Of a stretch of 64,000 bases of DNA, positions 20,805-34,375 are shown piece by piece (position 1 is the first letter of the stretch; the number at the start of each line of letters is the position of its first letter). Location: the NCBI GenBank assembly GCA_949152475.1, contig OX424570.1:14938694-15002693 (forward strand). The letters are read 5' to 3'. The translations under genes were made by a program, and so were the position numbers. A model generated the notes under the pieces. That model was given only the letters and a program-made list of their open reading frames with translations, made no database searches and had not been told where the DNA came from. This DNA comes from Terebella lapidaria (taxonomy: Eukaryota; Annelida; Polychaeta; Terebellida; Terebellidae).

Positions 20805-21170
20805 CTATTTATGCTGTGACACAAATATTTTTTGCAACACAAATATTCCTGATATGACACAAATATTTAACTTGCGACACATATCATTTGTGCTGCGACA
20901 CACGATATGCAAAGAATAAATTGTAAGAAAAATATTCCAGACCATTTTGAACAAATTATATTTCTCATATTCAAATTCGGAACTCAATCGAATAAATCCG
21001 CAATTAATGTACCTGAAACTGCAAACAAACTAGAAATCCAGAGTATTATTGTCGCATCAAAAATAATTGTGTGACGACAGAAATATTTATGTCACAACAG
21101 AAATCATTGTCGCAATCAAAATGATTTCTGTCACAGCTGAAATATTTGTGTCATGATTTCTGCACATCAA
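20805..21170. repeat. Palindromic pair of short tandem arrays (TGACACAAATATTT)
   Basis: The left arm (20,805-20,905) repeats TGTGACACAAATATTT-like units about five times. The right arm (21,049-21,166) repeats the reverse complement (AAATATTTGTGTCA, GAAATCATTGTCGCA) about five times. The roughly 145 bp between them are unique. Non-coding fold-back structure. Confidence 0.6.
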
Positions 21171-21680
21171 TACCTCTTACTTTCACAATATGAGCTTTAT
21201 TCTATTTCTCGCATGTCCACGCTACCCAACGAAAAAGTTTCCTTCAACAATGACCAACTTTGAGTACTATATGAAAGTGATCGTAGATGTTTCATTTTTT
21301 CAAGATATTGAAAAATCATTTGCGCAATATGAGTGATTCCTCTGATTATGCTATATACCGCGTTCGTGCTGCAAAATAATACTTGTCTTTCAAGTGTATA
21401 AAATAAGAAGTAAAACCTATGAGATATTAAGTATTACGTATGATATACTAACGTATACGAGATACTAAGTCATCCATATGACTTAAAACTAGCACATGTA
21501 TGAGGTAGAAAGTCATACATATGAGATACTAATATATACGTCACACGTATGCAAGAGCTCATTTACATGAAGTCATATGTATATAATGAACATCCATACG
21601 TAAGATATATCTCACCATAGATATTCAGAACCATGCATGATATATCATTTTTACCAAGTTTGTTAAAGAAACAAGAGGAA

Positions 21681-21707
21681 TGGATGGATGGATGGATGGA
21701 TGGACGA
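21681..21707. repeat. (GGAT)n microsatellite
   Basis: About six perfect GGAT/ATGG tetramers. Confidence 0.9.
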
Positions 21708-22074
21708 ACATATTGTTTCGTGTTTTCAGCTCGATCTCTGCTGTAAAAAATTAATTGCACGCCTGTTTATGACTCAGTATCCCGTATTTGATTATTTCAC
21801 ACATATGAGTTAATACATCATACGTATAATGATGTAGGGGAACACATCTTAATTCGTGATGTAATACTCATGTCATCGCTATGAATAATGCAGTGGTGTC
21901 CCATATCTGTTGTATACAAAAGATAAGAAATAAAATTTGCTGCCAATTGAATACTATATGATAGAATAGGTGACGAAATGGGATAGATGTAAGAAAATCA
22001 ATACATATTCTAGCCGGCAAGCTGTGACAGTCTATGGGCGAAGTACATGTTTCATGTAATACCTTGTACATCAG

Positions 22075-22160
22075 GCCCGTAACTAGAAATTGTGGAAGGG
22101 GGGTTCGAATTTGATGGTTGAGAACAAATGCGAGCGAAGCGAGCACCTTTTAAGGGCCCC
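22075..22160. repeat. Remnant of an interspersed element (CAGGCCCGTAACTAG end)
   Basis: ATCAGGCCCGTAACTAG, a G7 run, GGTTCGAA and GCGAGCGAAGCGAGC occur in the order found at one end of common invertebrate interspersed repeats. A related piece, inverted (CGTACGGGCCTG with G and C runs), lies at about 23,530-23,630. Class uncertain. Confidence 0.35.
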
Positions 22161-22244
22161 AGAAGCCAAATCATACTACGTGATTTCTGGTGAATTCTGA
22201 AGCTCTAGTGAGATCATTTTCCAACTTTTCGAGATATTTTTGGA

Positions 22245-22520
22245 CGATATTATTATGCATACAGTCGAATTTCCATTAGTGAAAACCTCCGGTCAGTGAA
22301 CACCACCAATTAGTGAACACTTTTTTTAGGTTCCAAGTGAGTGCTTATCTTTCAACATTGGCGTGTTCTTCCGATTAGTAAACACCACTGAAGTAGCGAA
22401 TAATAGAATAAATTATTTAGTGAATAACTCCCTGTTGTGAACACTGTTATATGGTTGTGTACTGTTATATTTCAATTTGTGACTCTGTACTCAGTGAACA
22501 TAGGCAACTTGGCAAGTGCA
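22245..22520. mobile_element. Possible pogo/Tigger-like DNA transposon end
   Basis: ACAGTCGAATTTCCATTAG, then GTGAACACC repeated several times, resembles the terminal regions of pogo-type (Tc1/mariner group) transposons, whose ends read CAGT.GAACCTC...GAACACC. No second end and no transposase frame were found, so this is a one-ended relic at best. Confidence 0.3.
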
Positions 22521-23915
22521 TTGTAATTGCACAGGGCAGAGAATTCGGACTTCTAGGTAACAACAAAGTAATTACTAGTAATACATCTCACAAAAACATA
22601 TCTTAGGCATACTGTTCAGATTCTTCCTTAACGGTGTCATATTCTAGTTTCCACAGCCTAGATCATCAGTGAAGCCACAAGTATTTACTACGCGCTTGGT
22701 TGATAGTATCTTCCCAAGCTGAATTCCATCAGCTTGACATAACATAGTTTTTGTGGGGCCTGCCGTCTAATATTCATCTCTATGACATTCATTACTCGAG
22801 CAGATTAGCCTATAATGTCATTAAAATTAGCCCGGAGGACAAATGACGAGTTCCTGTATTGGAATATCCTGAAGTATCTTGATTCATATTCCTGGAAATT
22901 TGTCTCAATGCTATGATAACAGACACAACCCCAAATATTTACAAAAATGTAAATAATCTCATAATATGAAGTGCAGCCTAGACACGAGGAATACCTGTGA
23001 TTATCCAGTAATATTATTTGAATTTCAATAAAATATTGCAGGCACCAGTTAGTTTGGTGGGGAGAATGGTTAGAAGGAATGTAGCAAAAGAACGGCCACC
23101 AGCACGAGTGTCCGCAGACATAAAACGAACTAGACTCTGAACTAAAAATCCAGAAAAACGATCCGAATGAATGAGAACATGTTAACTTCATGGTTTAAAG
23201 CTTTCTAATTTCTCACCTTTGTATCTTCACGTGGTAAAACAGAAAAATAATTGCTATTCATATGGGGAATAAAACACATGAATTTTATATGGTTTGTGTA
23301 GTTCTTGTGGGAGTGTAAACATGCACCCTGAAATGCATAATTATTTGAACCCCGACTTTTCCAAGATGGAGAGAAAACATGTCCTATCGCTAATTATATC
23401 AGAAAAGGTAGATCTAACTGTGCATCATTTGTATATTGTGAACGTATTAATTAAGTGACAACAAATTAGTGATTTGATCATCAATGACACAGTGTTTGGA
23501 ATTTTGTTATTGGTTAACGTGTGCGCAAGATTTCGAGGGGGGGGGAAGGGTGTCAGCCACAAAGGGGGTTCGATCGAACCTTTCGACCCCCCCCCCCCCC
23601 CCACCCACCCCTGCGTACGGGCCTGTACATCTAATAATAGGGACATGCAGAGCAGGAATACGTCAAGGATTTTATTGTTTTCTTCTTATCGAGTCCACTA
23701 ACTTTGGACTAGAAAACCCGTCATATGCCGAGTGTGCTAAAAGTGTATCCAATTACATTGTCCAGGTTCTGACTAGTGTGTGGCGCAATGAAATGACATT
23801 AATGAATGGATTTGTATCAGTACACATTACTTTCACTTGACGGTATTTCATTTCATGCCAAAAGCCAGTGTACATGACAAAAATAATTATATATAAATGA
23901 TTATTACATAGTATT
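22520..23915. other. Intergenic DNA, mostly unrecognised
   Basis: No gene with a family signature. 23,535-23,610 holds a G9 run and a C16 run around a GATCGAACC core (part of the inverted interspersed-repeat remnant). The rest is AT-rich and unique within the window. Confidence 0.4.
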
Positions 23916-24110
23916 AACATCAGATACAACAATGATGAAAACAATGTAAAATCATTATAACACTAATTTTTCTTTCCCACAAAGATTTATAAAATCGACA
24001 TATACGGACTTCACGTTGCGTCCAGTGAATAATCTGTGATGTTTTTAAAAAAAGTCACACAAAAATCACGTGTTATGTGCATGAAGACATTTTTGGCTTG
24101 GATTGCACAG
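23916..24110. repeat. Dispersed repeat, copy 2
   Basis: Diverged same-orientation match to 16,064-16,275. Confidence 0.5.
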
Positions 24111-24194
24111 ATGATTTGTACAGAGAGAAAAAAAGCGGACGTTTTTAAACGGGGGTGGAATGCCTCAATCACCAATCAATAGTTGGTGTTTGTC

Positions 24195-24367
24195 TACGGA
24201 AGCGTAGAAGGGCCACCCAGGAAAATTATTTTTTTTAAATTCCCGACTTAGTAACTCGATAATATCGACTTAGTATCTCGATAATATCGACTTATAACTC
24301 GATAATATCGAGTTATTATCTCGATAATATCGACTAATTTCCTGGGTGGCCCTTCTACGCTTCCGTA
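24195..24367. mobile_element. 173-bp fold-back MITE with 7-bp target duplication
   Basis: Perfect 30-bp terminal inverted repeats (TACGGAAGCGTAGAAGG... and its complement) enclose about four tandem 24-bp units of the type CTCGATAATATCGACTTAGT, which are themselves nearly palindromic. GTTTGTC flanks both sides (24,188-24,194 and 24,368-24,374). It has no coding sequence and must be moved in trans. Confidence 0.85.
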
Positions 24368-24484
24368 GTTTGTCTGACCAGCTGCAAGAACAATATGAAT
24401 GCCCTAATAAAGAATAGCATCGAATAATCTTGCCGAGTGTATAAAGTAAATAATCTGGAGTAATAGCATTTGTAATAGATATTA

Positions 24485-24625
24485 CATATTAGAATTGAGA
24501 TATATTGCTATTACTACTACATCCAATGTTGGAAAACTCATTCCTATTACATTACTTTTACTTGGAAAAATGTAATCGTTACTATTACAATTACATATTA
24601 CAATTACCCCAGGCCTGCTGCAGAT
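24485..24625. repeat. TTACATTAC-rich interspersed repeat
   Basis: A run of ATTACTATTACAATTACATATTACAATTACC ending in CCAGGCCTG resembles the ends of widespread non-autonomous hAT-like repeats. Only one end is visible. Confidence 0.35.
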
Positions 24626-25149
24626 ACTGGTGAGTATTATTATAAATGGATATGGGATCACATATATTAGTTTTTCAGTCGTGATTTGGGATGTACCCTG
24701 GGATGGGCAAAAATAATTCGAAACTATATGTACTGTATTGTAATTATAGGAATTCATATATAGGAATACAATCATTTTGTCTGTAGAAGCAAATCTGGGC
24801 ATTTTTTTAACCCAAACATGGCTGTTTTGATCTTTCAAGGTCATCAAAGGTCAAATTCAAAGGTACTATATGAATCGATATTCAAAGCTTCGTATTTGAA
24901 AGTGCGAATATATGCAATCCAGTCAAAGATGTTTTTCGAAGGATGAAAAGAAATATATTTCTTTGCCTAGTAATCGAACAAAATGGATCGTAAAGTGATT
25001 TGGGTCAGAATTTTCTTTACCGACCTGCCCAAAAACCAACATGGCCACCACGCGCAGACTGGCGATTCAAAAGCAACCACACTTATACACATAATGTAGG
25101 TACATGTGAGAAAATGGCCGTCAAAGTATAAATTGGGTATTTTTCGTCG

Positions 25150-28100
25150 AAAATGGCCATCATTAGGTTACCGGCCCTATGGTCCGAAAATCTATTGGCA
25201 TGGCGTTGCGTCTGTCGTCTGTCGTCCGTCGTCCGTTGTCGTCCACATTTTTATCTTTTTTGTTTACGGGCGAATTTTTCTGAAATTTTGCACAAAAATG
25301 CTCAAAAATAATTCAAGAAAGAGGTATTTTTTAGTTTTTTTTTATTTTCGCATTATTTTCAAAATGGCGGCCGTTTTCGACGAAAAATGCCTGATTTTGG
25401 ACTTTGGCGGCCATTTTCTCAAAATCTGTTCAGTAACTTTTTTTCTTTTAGATACATAACACTCCTCATATGTACTCCTATGATATCCATAAATTTCGTT
25501 GCGCTTGAATCGCTCGAAGTGGGCCATTTTGGCCCAAACTCGGCCCAAATGGGACTTTCCCATGTTAAATTCTCCTATGCTTTATAATGGGAAACATTAT
25601 GCCTAATATCTCACTTAATATTGAGATTAGAGACTAGGAATCAATTGTGGACATATAGGAAATGATATATGCTGAATATTCTCATGACCTTGAATTTGAC
25701 CTCTGACCTCAGTTTCAAGGTCAGAGCACAAAATGGCTTATATCTCGCTTATTATCGACTCTACAGCTTAGGAATCAATTGTGGACATATAGGAAATGAT
25801 ATATGCTTAATATTCTGATGACCTTGAATTTGACCTTTGACCTGATTTTCAAGGTCACAGGACAAAATGGCTTATATCTTGCTTATTATCGACTGTACAG
25901 CTTAGAAATCAATTGTGGACATATAGGAAATGATATATGCTGAATATTCTGATGACCTTAAATTTGACCTTTGACCTCAATTTCAAGGTTATAGGACAAA
26001 ATGGCTAATATCTTGCTTGTTATCAACTTTACAGCTTAGGAATCAGTTATGAACATTATAGGAAATGATATAGGCAAATTATTGTCATGACCTTGAATTT
26101 GACCTTTGACCTCATTTTCAAGGTCACAGGACGAAATGGTTAATATCTCACTTATTATCGATTTTACAGCTTAGGACTCAATTGTGGACATATAGGAAAT
26201 GATATATGCTGAATATTCTCGTGACTTTGAATTTGACCTCTGACCTCATTTTCAAGGTCCAATGACAAACTGGTTCTTATCTTGCTCCTCTAATGACTGT
26301 ATGGCTTGGGAATCAATTGTGGACATATAGAACATGATATACACTGAATATTTTGATGACTTTGATTTTGACCTTTGCCTTCATTTCCAAGGCCACAGCA
26401 CAAAATTGCTAATATCTTTCTGATTATTGAATTTACAGCTTAGCAATCAACTGTGGACATGATATATGCATAATATTATATATATATATATTCTCTTGAC
26501 CTTGAATTTGACCAGTGACCTGGCTAACATCTAAAATATTAAACATTTCCGGTAACCTATCTTTGGCCCTTGGCCTAATTTTTTTTAGGTTACCGGACCT
26601 ATGGTCCGATAACCTATTGCCATGGCGTTGCGTCCGTTGTCCGTCCGTCCGTCCGTCTGTCCGTAAACAATTTTATCTTTAAAGTTTACGATCCAATTTT
26701 TCTGAAATTTTGCACAAAAATGTCTAAAAATATTTCGAGATGGAGGTATTTTTGAGTTTTTTTATTTTCGCATTTTTTTCAAAATAGCGGCCATTTTCGT
26801 CGAAAAATGGCCAATTTTGGACTTTGATGGTCGTTTTCTCAAAATCTGTTCAGTCACTGTTTTTCTTATTGATGCATAACACTCCTCATATGTACACCTG
26901 TGACATGTATAAATTTCGGTGCCCTTGAATCGCTCGAAGTGGGCCATTTTGGGCCCAATCTCGGCCCAAATGGGACTTTCCCATGTTAAATTCTCCTATG
27001 CTTTATAATGGGATACATTAAGCCTTATATCTCATTTAATATTGAGATTAGAGACTAGGAATCAATTGTGGACATATAGAAAATGATATATGCTGAATAT
27101 TCTCGTGACCTTGAATTTGACCTCTGACCTCGGTTTCAAGGTCAGAGCGGCCGTTTTCGTCGAAAAATGGCCAATTTTGGACTTTGACGGTCGTTTTCTC
27201 AAAATCTGTTCGGTAACTTTTTTTCTTATTGATGCACAACACTCCTCATATATACCCCTGTGACATGTATAAATTTCGTTGCCCTTGAATCGCTCGAAGT
27301 GGGCCATTTTGGGCCCAAACTCAGCCCAAATGGAACTTTCTCATGTTAAATTATCCAATGCTTTATAGTGGGACACATTAAGCCGAATATCTTACTTAAT
27401 ATTGAGATTACAGACTAGGAATCAATTGGGGACATATAGGAAATGATATATGCTGAATATTCTCGTGACCTTGAATTTGACCTCTGACCTCAGTTTCAAG
27501 GTCAGAGAACAAAATGGCTAATATCTCGCTTTTTATCGACTTTAAAGCTTAGGAATCAATTGTGGACATATAGGAAATGATATCAACCGTCACAGGGCAA
27601 AATGGCTAATATCTCGCATCTTATCGACTTTACAGCTTAGGAATCAATTATGAACATATAGGAAATGATATATGCAGATTATTGTCATGACCTTGAATTT
27701 GACCTTTGACCTCATTTTCAAGGTCACAGGACAAAATGGCTAATATCTCACTTATTATTGATTTTACAGCTTAGGGATCATTTGTGGACAAGTAGGAAAT
27801 GATATATGCTTAATATTCTCGTGATTTTGAATTTGACCTCTGACATCATTTTCAAGGTCAAGAACACAAAATGGCTAATATCTCACCTATTATCGACTTT
27901 ATAGCTTAGGAATCAGTTGTGGGCATATAGGAAATGATAAACGCATAATATTCTGATGACCTTGAATTTGACCTTTGACCTCATTTTCAAGGTCACAGGA
28001 CAAAACGGCTAATATCTCACTTATTATTGACTTTACAGCGTAGGAATCAGTTGTGCACCTACAGGGAATGATGTATGCCAAATATTTTGATGACCATTAA

Positions 28101-28532
28101 TTCGACCTTTGACCTTATTTTCAAGGTCATGGAACAAAGTTTGCTATTTTGTTTCACTTGTTATTGCATTTACAGCTTAGCAAACAGTGGACATACCGGA
28201 AATGATATACATGTTTGTTTGCTGGATATTTTCATGACGTTGCATTTGACCAGTGACCTTATTTTCAAGGTCACAGGAATATAAAACATATTTTGTCCGG
28301 TAACCTGTCTTAGCCCTTGGGCTAATTTTTTTTTTCAAATGTGTAAATAAAAAAACCGAGAAAAAATCTTTCTGGGGAATATTTTTAGGTATTTTGTGCA
28401 GAATTTTCAGGAAGATTCCACCTTAAACTTCAGAGATAAAAATATGGACAGACGTCGGATGAAGGACGGACGGACACCAGACGTAACGCCACGCCAACAG
28501 GGTATCGGACCAAAGGGTGGTAACCTAGAAAA
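25150..28532. mobile_element. Composite repeat with GGTTACCGG ends and a 135-bp tandem array
   Basis: AGGTTACCGGNCCTATGGTCCG opens at about 25,153 and again at about 26,587. The reverse-complement end (GGTCCGATACC-type, then GTAACGCCACGCC) closes at about 28,528. Right ends of the form CCGGTAACCT...GCCCTTGG.CTAATTTTT lie at about 26,548-26,585 and 28,297-28,332. Inside, a unit of about 135 bp (GGCTAATATCTCGCTTATTA, TCAATTGTGGACATATAGG, TTGAATTTGACCTTTGACC, TTTTCAAGGTCACAGG) is repeated about 14 times in two blocks. A 363-bp direct duplication lies at 26,785-27,147 / 27,148-27,510. No transposase frame. It looks like a non-autonomous, repeat-expanded DNA element inserted twice or duplicated. 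Confidence 0.72.
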
Positions 28533-28559
28533 ATGTTTTTTTTTCACATCACATCACAA

Positions 28560-29760
28560 AATACATCATATCAACGCATCATAGCATGATATCAAATTAT
28601 CATATCTGCGGAAAAATAATTATGAATTATTAGCTGATATATACACCGAAGTGTATCGCTATTAAGAGTGTGCAGTATTTTACTATGCGCCATTGTGTTA
28701 ATGTGACAGCACCTTCAAGTATCCACAGCAATTCCTGAACGTCACACATATTCCTAGAATTCTACAGCGTTATGATGCAAGATTGTGCACATGATATCAT
28801 TATGTGATCAATGTTGGGTAAATGCGTAATATATACTCATTAATTGGAACAGCATATGCTGTGACGGACCATACAGACATTATACACAAAAACGATATAA
28901 CTATTATTTCTATCATTAGTTCTAGGTCCTGGAAAAAATACGCACAATGTCTTCACCACAAGCTCTTCCAGTTACAATGTATTTTTTAATAGAGAAAATA
29001 GCTGTGAAGTCTGTGTGGTTTTACGTGATATACTGCAAGACTAACAAGACGTTTTGGTTACGCCTCAGGGAAAAACCCTGGAGCTGCCGTCAATAAAAAT
29101 AATGTAGTAGAGCCTACAGTATATTTGCTGCGATGGAGGAAACACGTGGTGTTGTCTGTTATACATGTATCAACATATACTTAACACTGCTGATATATGA
29201 AACTGATGTGGATGGTTAGAAAGTCGAGGGTGCCGTATTTTCTATTTGTATTAATTGATTGTTTTGATCACATTCATTTACGTTAACACTTTCGGGAACA
29301 GATTTCTACTACCCATTGGAAATCAATTCATTTGGAATATTTCGGATGGAATCAATCAGTGTGGTATACATTTCATCCCAGGAACTACTTCAAATTGGAA
29401 TGTATGCAGACGTCTCATACAGGAAAATATTATGGACTCGTGTGTTTTATTTGTTTATTCAGTGCAGAGCTGTCATAAGCGCCAGGTCTCCATTTCCTGT
29501 CGGGTTCGTAAAACACAGCTTCATAAGCATCGCGTAGCCACACAGAAGCCTTGTTTTGTATTGCATGCTGTAACACGCATGTATGAATATTAATACCTCA
29601 TTGAAGACATTCCTCAGTTTTCCTCAGTTAAATGAAACACAGCGAGTTTTAAACTTGCAAGAAATATCAGAATAACAAAAACGATGCAAATAGTATAGTA
29701 TACATGGTTTTCTCATATATATAGGACATGAACATATCATATAGAAACATATTACAGTGC
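28560..29760. other. AT-rich intergenic DNA, nothing recognised
   Basis: No frame with a family signature. It lies between the 135-bp array complex and the first block of the long colinear repeat region. Confidence 0.45.
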
Positions 29761-32700
29761 AAGATCGTAATCCAAAGTTAGACATACAGCTTTCCCTGGT
29801 GCTCAATGCTTTTACCTGACGGAACACCTGGAGCCAGCAATAAATACCGACGTCAAAACAAAGGTGTAAATCCACGTGATAAACACCGGACGTTCCGCAC
29901 AAACGACTCCCAAACAAATTGATGTCCCACAAACTAATGCAAACGTGATTTCTCTCTCTCTCTCTCTTTCTGATTTTCTTTTGTTTTAGTAATTCCTTTT
30001 TCTCTTTCCTTTTCTACGGAGAGGGGTTAGGGTGGTCGGGGTGACTATAGACAACATCATTAATGTTTGCCCTTTTCGAAATATTCAAAACCAAAACACG
30101 TACTAGACTGGATTTTCTAACTGATGAAGAAGTTCGAATATAAATAAAATAATGAGTCAAATTTTTGTTTCAATGAGTTACCTAGTTTAAGAGTAAGTTA
30201 GGAATAACATATGTGTGGTATTATAATTTCAGGCTACTATTATTGGCAATTGAATCACATTTGTGTCCATACTAGTTTTCCAAAGGCCTAAGGAGGGTCC
30301 AGAATTAACATAAAAGATGTACGTTCAAAGATGCAAGGTGCGAACATTTCCTGATGCAAGAGAAATTCAAATCCTGGGGTTGGCTGACACGTGACTGCCC
30401 ACGTTACACTAGGGTAAAACACAACTCCATAAACATGGCTTGTCTGAGTGCATTAGACTGCGAATGCCTCTTGTTTTGCTTTGAACGGACAGCAAACAAA
30501 TACATTGTTGTGTTGTTGTATAAATGTTGGATGAAAAGAAGCTTTAACTACAAGTTTGCCCTTAAACTCATGGATACAATTCTTTACGTGATTATCACCT
30601 ATACGTGTTCGAAATTGGGATAAAGGTGCAACTATTTGCTTGAAAACTTAATATGTCTTGAATTGCTTTTTCACTAATGCATTGACTACCTACATTAATA
30701 AACGCTCGTGGCAGGGGTGTTTCTGATTCAATGTCATAATTGGATTTACCAGATGAAAATACTAGAACAAAAAATGCCATGACAGCTGCTCGAATCTAAT
30801 CAACAGAATTTCATCAATTGCCACCATTCAGAGCATTCAGTATCCAATTCCAGTTGTAATCTAGCTGTATTTTGGGGGAGGTAGAGGGTAGGTTCGTGGA
30901 GCTAATGTTTATTTGAGAAGCCTCTCCTTGGTCATTGAAGAATTCGTGTGTGGCAAAGTTATAATTAACGACCAGAAGTCGACCGAATTAATTGGAGTAG
31001 ATTTGGATTCCGCGAATTCTAATAGAAAAACAAACAGTTGCAGAACGGCTGCTATAGTTCCATTCATCCGAGGGACCGTACAACACAATCGCTTGCAGAG
31101 AATAGTGGTCCGAGATTCAATCAATTCCAGATTAAGTGAAATAATGTATGGATCATTGCCAATCTTTTCATCATGATTTTTTTTTAGAGATTTTGTCTTC
31201 AGAACACTAATGACGTTACTTCTGGTATTAATAAAATGAATACGACCCTGAATGATGTGTACAAAGATTCCAGTAAAAAAAATCCGTTAGATACCCTACG
31301 GAAATTGAAACAGATGCGGCGAGATGCGAACAAAGTGTGTTATGGACACTCGTTTTATGTTCAAAAGAAGTCGTTCAAAAAAGTTTCCTTTGAACTTAAC
31401 TCCAATACCTGATGTTTCACTCAACCTCTGTTACGTACTGTTCACAACAAGAGAACGTTAACGGTATGATCAAGATATTAGTGCTGCTGTTATCAAGAAA
31501 AATGGTTGTTTACAGTTTTCTATCTGGACCAGTGACACGTGACCTTTCAATAACAGAAAAGTTTAAACGTCTTCTCGTAAACATTGCTTACGTCTACCGT
31601 ATTGCATCGCACGTGGATCAGACTCTATAATGTGAACTAGACTGGCGCTGATAGAGTTCAATATAAAGACACTTATTTCTTTTGTGTACCTATTGGTTGA
31701 GTGCATGGAAAGGACAGGAATGGTGAATCATGATGCTCTTATTATGGGTGCATGATGTATCGTCATATGATACATCATGCAGAATAACATCTGAATAATC
31801 ATGCACATGGGATATCATTGAACATTACTAACGAATTCAAGTAAATACTAGTATGAATGCATTCCACTGTCAGTTTGTATAACCGATCGCCTTGATTGGT
31901 TTCGGTGTGGTGATTTCATCCCTCACTTACTGTATATAAACTGGAATTGTTCATTTTTCTGACTATTCAGAAACGCCATGCATGTTTTAATTTCGTCATC
32001 ATCAGGCCCAAAATGTAAAAGTAGGAATAAAAACGTACCGCTTATTAGCAATATATGTGGAGCTCGTTGAGCTTCCATTCAAATACACAGCAACGCTCTT
32101 TGTCCACACGGCGCATTAATTAACTGCATAATAGCGTTTCTGTTGACAATAAGGTTTTAAGTCTTAGAGTCCAGTCTGAGGGTTTTTTAAAAAAAACATG
32201 TCATGCAGTATATACATGGCCTGCTGAGACATAGTGAATCCATTTCCATATATTTTATATTATCAAAACTCCCGTTTTCCTGCAAGATCGTTTGTAAATA
32301 CATCCTTCTCAACAGACACTAAAGTTACACATAACAAGGCAAACCGACAACACTGGAGACTCCTAAGGCCAACGGTAAGCAGCTCCTGTCCACATGTCCC
32401 AACGCTTCAGTGGGATAAATCCCTGTATTGTCTAGGGATGTCAATGTCTAAGGAAAATTCACCCAGGGCCATTCTTGGCCAAGCAACTTTATCCCTGTTA
32501 ATCAGACTCTATCATGTTAGCCAGACCAGGGATGGTCCTAGGTCTGTCTGATTTCTTCTCCTAAGCGTAATCACTGGTAGAGCTGAAAGGACGTGAATGA
32601 TGATGAATCATGATGAGCATTAGTTTTGTTTCTCTCTAATAGTGACAATAGTATTATTGAGATCGAGGCATTGATGCAGTTGCTATCAGGGGTAATATAC

Positions 32701-34294
32701 AATGTATATATGAGCAAAAATCGATGTCATAACAAGTGTCCATTTCTGTATGATTCGCATAGATGTATATCACAGTGCAACATTTTAATCCAAGGTTAGA
32801 CATACAGTTTTCCCCGGTACTCAATGTTTTTACCTGACGGAGCAGCTGGAGTCAGCAATAAATACCGACGTCAAAACAAAGGTGTAAATCCTCGTGATAA
32901 ACACCGAGCGTTCCGCACAAACGACTCCCAAACAAATTGATGTCCTACAAACTACTGCTAACGTAATTTCTCTCGTTTTATATGTATTTTGATTCTGTAA
33001 TTTTTTTTTCGAGGGGGGGGGGGGGGGGGGGAGGGTTGGAGTGCCTAGTTGCTAGGACCAGAGGAGTTAATATATCTTGATATTCGGAATGGCAAATCAT
33101 TCACTTGTCCATATGCAGAACATATAATTTCGAATAAGTCTGTTTCAATAAGTTGCATAAATGTTCAAACACTTCCTCAAGAAGTGATATTCAAATTCTA
33201 ACGTCGGCTGATATGTGGCTTTGCTTGTGGTTCTAGGGTAAAAACAGCTCCGTAAACATGGCTTGTATGAGTACTCTATATTTACTACACCCCCTTAGAT
33301 TTCGAACGCGCCTCGTTCAACTTTGAACAAGCAGCAAACAAATGGTTTCTTAGGTTGTTGCACAAAATGTTGGATTGAAATTAAGTTTCAAATGCGAATA
33401 TGCCCATAAAGATGAATGCACAGGTCACTTTCTCAAAAACTCCAATCTCGGCTCCTATCTCGGCTCTTGAGGTATTGTATTTCGTGTGTAGGCCGATATT
33501 GATTCATGCCATTGTCACTGTAATTTGCATATGTATGTACATTCATGTCTTTGCGGAAATAAGCTATTAAAAAAAATGACATGAAGGTTCGTAAAAAGGT
33601 GCAACTATTTGTATAAAAAGTAAATATCTCTTGGCTTCTACAACAATGCCTTGACTACCTTCATGTACTTAATTGCAGGAATGGTGTTTTTGATTCGTTT
33701 GATTCGATTTTATAATTGAGTTTACCAGATGGAAATACTAGCAAACAATAGAAAGAAAAAATGTTATGGCAGCTGCTCAAATCTAAGCAAACAGAATTTC
33801 ATCTATCGCCACCATCCTGAGCATTCAGAGTCCAAGTACAGTTGTAATCTAGATGTGTTTGGGGGGGGGGGGGGCAGATATCTAGTTGAACATTGAGGGA
33901 AGAGCTCGTATGTGGCAACGTTTTCAATTAACGACCAGAAAAGGACCGAATTAATTGGAGTAGATTTAGAAACCACGAATTCTCCTAGAAATGCAAACAG
34001 TTGCAGAACGGCTGGAATAGTTCCATTCATCCAAGGCACCGTACAACACAATCACTTGCTGAAAGAGTGGCCCGATATTCAATCAATTCCAGATTACTCA
34101 AGTGAAGTAATGTCTAAATAGGTGACTCTCTTTCTATCATGATATTCTGTATGACATTTTGGATTCAAGTTAATATTATATGAAATGTGTTAGTTTTTTT
34201 GTATTTCAAGCTTTCCTTATCCAGTTACTATAGATAATTGAAATCTAGAGCTGCAGCGTGGATATTCCTACAATTCCTAGCATGTGTCAACCAT

Positions 34295-34296
<2 letters not shown>

Positions 34297-34335
<39 letters not shown>

Positions 34336-34375
34336 TGCTTTATTTCAGGTATAAACACCCATATAAAAAGAGGAC
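34297..34375 (-). repeat. (ATT)n tail of a probable LINE or SINE 3' end
   Basis: Read on the minus strand, CCTGAAATAAAGC is followed by about thirteen ATT triplets. This is the usual 3' end of some LINE/SINE families. The body of the element was not recognised. Confidence 0.45.

Noticed and set aside
22805-23191. 128-codon minus-strand frame
   Set aside because: Aromatic- and Ser-rich translation without a recognisable family, splice signals or neighbours. Read as chance.
24195-24367. CRISPR-like array (regular 24-bp repeats)
   Set aside because: The repeats are contiguous without spacers, AT-rich, and enclosed by transposon-type inverted ends in an animal genome.
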